Positions 58,948-64,000 of a DNA stretch of 64,000 nt are shown here, in pieces (positions within the stretch are counted from its first letter, which is position 1; each line of letters opens with the position of its first letter). The notes beneath the pieces were generated by a model, which worked only from the letters and a program-made list of their open reading frames with translations, made no database searches and was not told where the DNA came from. The stretch spans positions 3,348,001 through 3,412,000 of the forward strand of contig CM066307.1 of assembly GCA_033807695.1 (NCBI GenBank). Direction: 5' to 3'. The translations under genes and the position numbers were made by a program. The DNA is from Daedaleopsis sinensis. Its lineage: Eukaryota > Basidiomycota > Agaricomycetes > Polyporales > Polyporaceae.

Positions 58948-60390
58948 ATGGCGACCCGCACGGCGACATTCATCGACTACGTCGACACACCAGGCAGTGA
59001 GCAGAGCGCGTACTTCGACGCCCCGGTCATGATATTCAACAAGAAGTCAGCCGAGACGCTCCCTATGATCACTGAAGCCAAGACTCCCCCACGCCGCTTC
59101 GTCGAGAACCTTCCAGGGGCGTACGACACCGACGAGGACAGAGAGCAGGACGGCGCGACCGTCATCCGCGACGCATCTGTCAAGATCCCCCGCGACCCCA
59201 ATGTCGGCAACGCGCCCACGGCAAGAGACGAGGAAGCAGTGGACGATGCAGAGGACGACGCGCTCGGTGACGGCGGGCGCTTCAAAGCGTCTCATCACCG
59301 CTCCTCGTCCGTCGCGGTCACGGACTCGGGCTACGGCTCGGGCTCGAACCTGCACGGCGCACGCCCGCAGTCCCGCGCGTCGCAGGCGAGCGACAAGATG
59401 GAGCCGATCCCCATCCTCTGGACCGAGTCCCCGCAGAAAACGCGCAACCCCGCCCTTTCCGCCGCTCACGACGACGACGGCGGCGAGAGACCGAGGAAGG
59501 ACAGCCCGTTCAAGCGCGCGTCGTCGCTCCGCTCGTTCCGCTCGATAGGCCCCCGCTCGAGCCTCGCGGACCAGGAGCGGGCGAGCATCAGGACTGCGCC
59601 GAGTGGCATGGACAAGAGCACGTTGCGGAGGCGCAGGATCACTTTGAGCGGGGGGAGCTTCGCTAGCGGGGCCGGCACGGTCGGCCCTGCGGCGAGCCCG
59701 GACCTCGACGACGCGTTCCACGCTCGCAGCCGCAGCGCGGAGCTCTCGTTGACGGACAAGCAGAAGGCGAAGTTGACCAAGTCTCAGAGTGAGTGGCTTC
59801 TCCATGCACGCCCATTTGGGGTAGGCTGACTGAGTGTTGTGTGTGGTACAGTCAAGGAGGGCAAGAAGGTCGCGAAGATCATCGTCGCTGAGGGCAAGGC
59901 GGAGCAGAAGGCACTCGACGACGCGCTCAGAGAGCTCTCCGATCTGCAGAAGATGCAGAAGGCCGCAGTCAAGGTACGTCTTCCATCGAGACCAGTAGGT
60001 CTATCGACACACTCCCTGACACGTCCATCCACAGGAGGAGAGCAAGGCGTACTCATCGTACTCGAAGACCCTCCGCGACTTCCACAAGGTCGAGCTCGAG
60101 TTCTTCGCCGCCCGCGCCAAGTACGAGCGGGCGCAAGCGGACCTCCGCGCGCAGGAGGACGCGCGCGACGCCTCCCGCAGCCATGCCCGCGAGACGACCG
60201 AGATGCTGCAGGAGAAGAACCGGGAGGTCGAGTGGCTCAGGGCGCAGAAGTCCGTCGACGACGTGAGTGCTTGTTTTCGCTGTCGCTCCGCGACATTCAT
60301 CTTGCTGACTTGGACGTAATGCAGCGCGAGCGCGAGGCCACGTCGCGAAGCGCAGCGCCGCGTCTCCGCGTGCCACCGGGGGACAGATGA
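58948..60390 (+). CDS. Ncp1-like coiled-coil protein, copy 2
   Basis: Exons 58948-59788, 59852-59973, 60035-60262 and 60325-60390, the same structure as copy 1. The 418-residue translation is the same over the first exon, and the only coding differences noticed are silent or nearly so (for example an AA/GA change near 60228). Open reading frame and splice sites are intact, and the promoter is also duplicated, so both copies could be expressed. If the duplication is real, gene dosage is doubled; if it is an assembly join of two haplotypes, this is the allele. Confidence 0.75.
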
Positions 60391-60499
60391 AGAGGCCTGT
60401 GGCGCCAAAGACCCCGATTAAGCCGGCGGTGCGTGTGCCATCCGAGTCCGACGTCAAAGATGGTTCGGGGTGATTGATATGACCGCTTTTGTGCCGCAG

Positions 60500-61664
60500 G
60501 ACGTGCTGACGGACGCGGACCACTGCGACACTCAAGTCACGCTCGACTGCATCCGCGCGCTGTACGACTTCCAGCCGAATCTGCAGGCGACCGACCAGAA
60601 CACGGTCGGGGTCGGTGAGTGCCGCTGCGTCGTCGTTTTGGGTGAGGCTGACGAGAGCACACGGCAGTCGAACTCGCGGACCAGACGCTGTCGCCGAACG
60701 ATCTCACGACGTTCTTCCAGAAGTTCGCGACGGATTCGGTGAACACGCAGCCCACGCTCGTGAGCATCGACGGGGGTGCGCCTTATTGTTGCACTCACGG
60801 TGTCCTGTGCTGCAACTGACGCGGCGCACGCAGGCACTATCAATGCGGACGAGACCGACCCGAACCTGATCGGGGAGTCGAACCTGGACTTTGAGCTCTT
60901 GATGGGTCTCCTCGGCAAGGACCAGGAGGTCAAGCTGTACCAAGTCGGCGGCAGTACGTCCTGCACCACAGAGTCCATCCGCATCTCTGGCTGACCGCGC
61001 GTGTGCAGGTAGCTCGTTCAACCTCCTCCTGGACGCCATCGACAACGTCAACGACGGCTTTTGCGGCTTCGACGGCGGCGACGACCCCGACTTCGACTTC
61101 GTGGACGCGGGCACGACCGAGGACTGCGGCAACAAGCCCCCCTCGTTCGTCTACTCGGTCTCGTACGCCGGCGGCGAGGACTTCCCCGCGCAGTACATGC
61201 AGCGCCAGTGCACCGAGTACGGCAAGGTGCGCCCATCCCGCCTCTGCCCCCTCATTAACATTAACCTTGCCCATTGCTCATTACTCGCCCCGCTACAGCT
61301 CGGCCTACTGGGCATGACCTTCTTCTACGCGTCCGGCGACAACGGCGTCGCGTCGAACGCAGACGGCCTCTGCCTGCAGGCGGACGGGAGCACCGCCGCG
61401 GGCACGGGCAACTTCCTCCCGAACTTCCCCGCGACGTGCCAGTACGTGACCGCCGTCGGCGCGACGCAGGTCGACGCGGGCAAGGGCGTGTCCGACCCGG
61501 AGGTCGCCCCGACGCGCTTCGGCGAGTCGCTAGTTCTCGGATCGCGTGTAGTAGCCACAGATGGAATGAGCGCTACCACTGGCGCACCAATCGCGAGGCT
61601 GAGATCCCGAGAGGGACGGCTATGGACCTGGAGGGCGGCGCTGTCCGAAACAGGTCAGTAGCAC
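60500..61664 (+). pseudogene. Truncated sedolisin fragment, copy 2
   Basis: Same exons and the same 5' and 3' truncation points as copy 1, beginning at 60500 and losing similarity to sedolisins near 61535. The exon carrying FFYASGDNGV is present once, as in ordinary sedolisins. Substitutions relative to copy 1 include ATGSVNT to ATDSVNT and PNLFGESN to PNLIGESN. It lacks signal peptide, prodomain and the C-terminal catalytic Ser region, so truncation predates the block duplication. Confidence 0.8.
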
Positions 61665-64000
61665 CGGGCGGGCCGTCACGGGTGGGCAGTACTACGGTAA
61701 GTACCATGTACTACAGTATGCGAGTCGAAATATAGTCGTTCTACTACTACGCAGCGCCGTGCCGTGCGCGAATCGGGCCGCGCGCCGCGCGCCGAGTCCT
61801 GCATGAGAGCCTGAGCACAGGTCCGCCTGGCAGAGATCGAGGTAAATGTCAGTATCGCGACTGGCGTGAACTCTGCTGTGCATACGCACAGTGCGAGTCC
61901 CGTCGATCGGAGTCGAGTCGGCGCTGTGAACAAGGGTCTGGGATAAGACGGATAAGACAGGACAGATGCGAATGGACGTAGCGTGAGGGACGTACCCTGG
62001 CTGGGCCGGCAGTGAACGGGACCGCGACAGTTGCCTATGAGTACAGCAAAGTTAATACTATCCGAGAAGAGACGGTCCACAAGTCAATTAAGTCACTCGT
62101 AATTGCATGTCACAGTCATGCGCGCTCCAGCGTGCAAGTAGCGGCGGCATACACGGTGCGCGAGCGTAAAGAAGGGAGGGAGAGAAGAAGGATGGAGGAG
62201 GGGGAAAGGGAGAAGTGGGGGAGAGGTGAGTGTTGGGAGACTCGTCGAGTCTGAGGGCCTACTTGTATCTCGCGAGCTTGGTCTGTGCGCAATCCCCACG
62301 GTCAGCAGACCTGACCGTGAGGAAGTGACAACAGCTCACTTCTCACGCACCCTTCAGACATGGCGGGGGCGGGACCAACCAGAACGCTGCACGAGAGAGG
62401 ACCCTGCGCGTGAGGACGGGAATGGCGCAGGTTCCGAGATCGGAGGAGCATGGAACGTTCTCCGCTATCTTCGCGTAGTAGCGCAGGCGCTCGGCTAATG
62501 TGTGATGCAATTTGTGCTGTAATGCCGTTGTAAATTAGGGCGGAAGGGGCAGGAGGAGAGGGTCCTGCACGGATAACACCGTCCGGACTATTTCTGGCTG
62601 TTTCGGCGGAGTTTGGCTCAACAGAGACGTCTATCTCATGTATTACACATATGGGGGCTGTCAACTAGCATTTATGCAGTCAGTACTGCACCAATGGCCC
62701 TGTAATATTCGCATATCAGTCAGCAATCTCGAAGTTCTAAGTAGATAAACGCCGGGCGGTGAATATGGCCGTCCGCATTTGGGCATTGGCTAGCGCTCTT
62801 CCCGCGCCTGGCGCTGACTTCGCCTCAGGCTGCCACCTCCGCCGTTCAACTTCCCGCCGTTCCCGCGTCATCAACGTCCGTGCGAACGGCCAAACTTACC
62901 TTGCACCTGTGATGTGATGCTCAGGATTCAGCTAGCTACTAGTATACTCTGCCTGCTGTAATAGTACATGCACACTTGGACTCGAGCTTCTTGAAGCTCT
63001 TGAGTCAGAGGTATAGAACTTACACACGAGTCCGTAGACACATTCTGGCTGCTACAGACATCAATAATATGTCCCGTTTCTCTGCACAAGGCAAGAGAAA
63101 CTCTTCAGATCAACAGGACTGCTCCGTCCGATGTTGGTCAGCCCCAACAGTCTGGCACAAGAGTCGTACGAGTATGGGAGGACATCGGCACCATGACTCA
63201 CTCCAAGTCATTACACTTGCCATGTGTACGCGACCGTGACGGGTGGGAACAAGCGATTGGCTAAGCTGTTTCGGGTCCAGACACGGTCACCAATTCTACC
63301 GAACAGAATATAGACTAGTCCGGTTGCTGTGATATCACAGACGGAGCACAGCAGTTGCTACTAGAGTTATGATAGTGAGACAGTCACCCTGGTGATCTTG
63401 TGATTTGCAAAGGATGTACCATGATTGAGATTTCACCAGTCTGTCGGAACTTGAAGCGGATGAACTTGCAGCGCACATGGGACTCTGTCTTGTGGAACTT
63501 GAGCATAATTTGTACCGAGTCTACCATAGAGTACAGGGTGTGGTAATCTAACAGGCTCTAGAGAGATGGGGGCAAGTCGAACAGCGGAATTGATGCCAGG
63601 CAAGGAACTCGCACAAGCCAATGGTATGCGAGCTGAGCTTGAACCATGAACCCTGACGTGCCCATCACAGTCGCTTCCGTGTCGAAAGAAGGGTGTTCCG
63701 CACGGGCAGGTGGAAGGAGAGCGACTGCCGGTATGTCATCGCATCCCGAGTCCCGAGTGTACCGTGTCCGGAAGCGCAAGGAGCTTCGTGCTCACCTGGT
63801 GTGGTGCACCATTCGCAGGTTTAGTGAAAACGAGCATGAGATGGGGTAGCACACAGACGAGACTGGGACCATTCTGTTGCAGTGCGACGACTCCTCGTCT
63901 CGTGAGGTCAGAATGGGGTCAGGTACGAAGCAGCAGACCCTGAACTCCCATCACAGTCGCTTCGAGTGAGAATCAAGTCGGAGGCGATTCCACACGGACG
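61665..64000. other. Noncoding part of duplicated block, copy 2
   Basis: Collinear with 22946-25634 except that the 348-bp inverted-repeat element is absent; its empty site is at 63621-63623. No gene is recognised. The unknown gene that follows in copy 1 (26012) would lie beyond the window. Confidence 0.6.

Larger units (their letters stand above)
58517..64000. repeat. Large duplicated block, copy 2 (truncated by window end)
   Basis: Same orientation and gene content as 19621-25634. It lacks the 180-bp tandem duplication and the 348-bp inverted-repeat insertion, and therefore shows the ancestral state at both sites. It continues past the window. Confidence 0.95.

Noticed and set aside
1..64000. 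tRNA or rRNA genes
   Set aside because: Scanning for GGTTCGA(A/G)TCC-type B boxes with paired A boxes and for rRNA blocks gave no credible candidate.

Overview
The window reads as nuclear DNA of a filamentous basidiomycete, most likely a GC-rich wood-decay Agaricomycete. Genes are dense, carry many 45-90 bp GT-AG introns, and encode families typical of Agaricomycetes: a Plavaka-type transposase, a TET/JBP-type dioxygenase, an Ncp1-like coiled-coil protein, a sedolisin, an A1 aspartic protease and an F-box protein. No rRNA, tRNA or CRISPR signal was seen. Gene models were spliced by eye from frame, splice sites and family similarity; nothing was searched against a database.

1-19.5 kb is ordinary host sequence. 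It holds a 5'-truncated BioF-like enzyme, POP5 (RNase P/MRP), an alpha/beta-hydrolase remnant, a monoglyceride-lipase-like hydrolase, a mitochondrial DUF155 (RMND1/MRX10-like) protein, an unknown protein, glutathione peroxidase, a 12-exon secreted aspartic protease and a calcineurin-like phosphatase, with two small foldback/inverted-repeat elements.

19.6-29.9 kb carries an Ncp1-like gene, a truncated sedolisin fragment, a 348-bp inverted-repeat element, an unknown two-exon gene and a repeat-rich gene-poor tract. The first part (19621-about 25634) is repeated almost identically at 58517-64000 and runs off the window. Copy 1 alone has the 348-bp element and a 180-bp tandem duplication.

29906-58489 looks like one very large mobile element of about 28.6 kb. 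A 26-bp direct repeat flanks it (29880-29905 and 58490-58515), its ends are short inverted repeats, and it shares TAAGAC-rich subterminal sequence. It carries an intact 11-exon Plavaka transposase, an apparently intact TET/JBP-type dioxygenase, an unrecognised 821-residue protein, a divergent pair of disordered or Lys/Ala-rich proteins, an F-box protein, and a 5.5-kb graveyard of host gene fragments (RPN7, THO2, a Sec10-like piece, an enoyl-CoA hydratase, VPS41).

The most interesting proposal is that transposase, DNA-modifying dioxygenase, accessory proteins and captured host fragments travel together as a giant element sitting exactly at the junction of a host tandem duplication. The main alternative for the flanking duplication is an assembly artefact in which two haplotypes of a dikaryon were joined.
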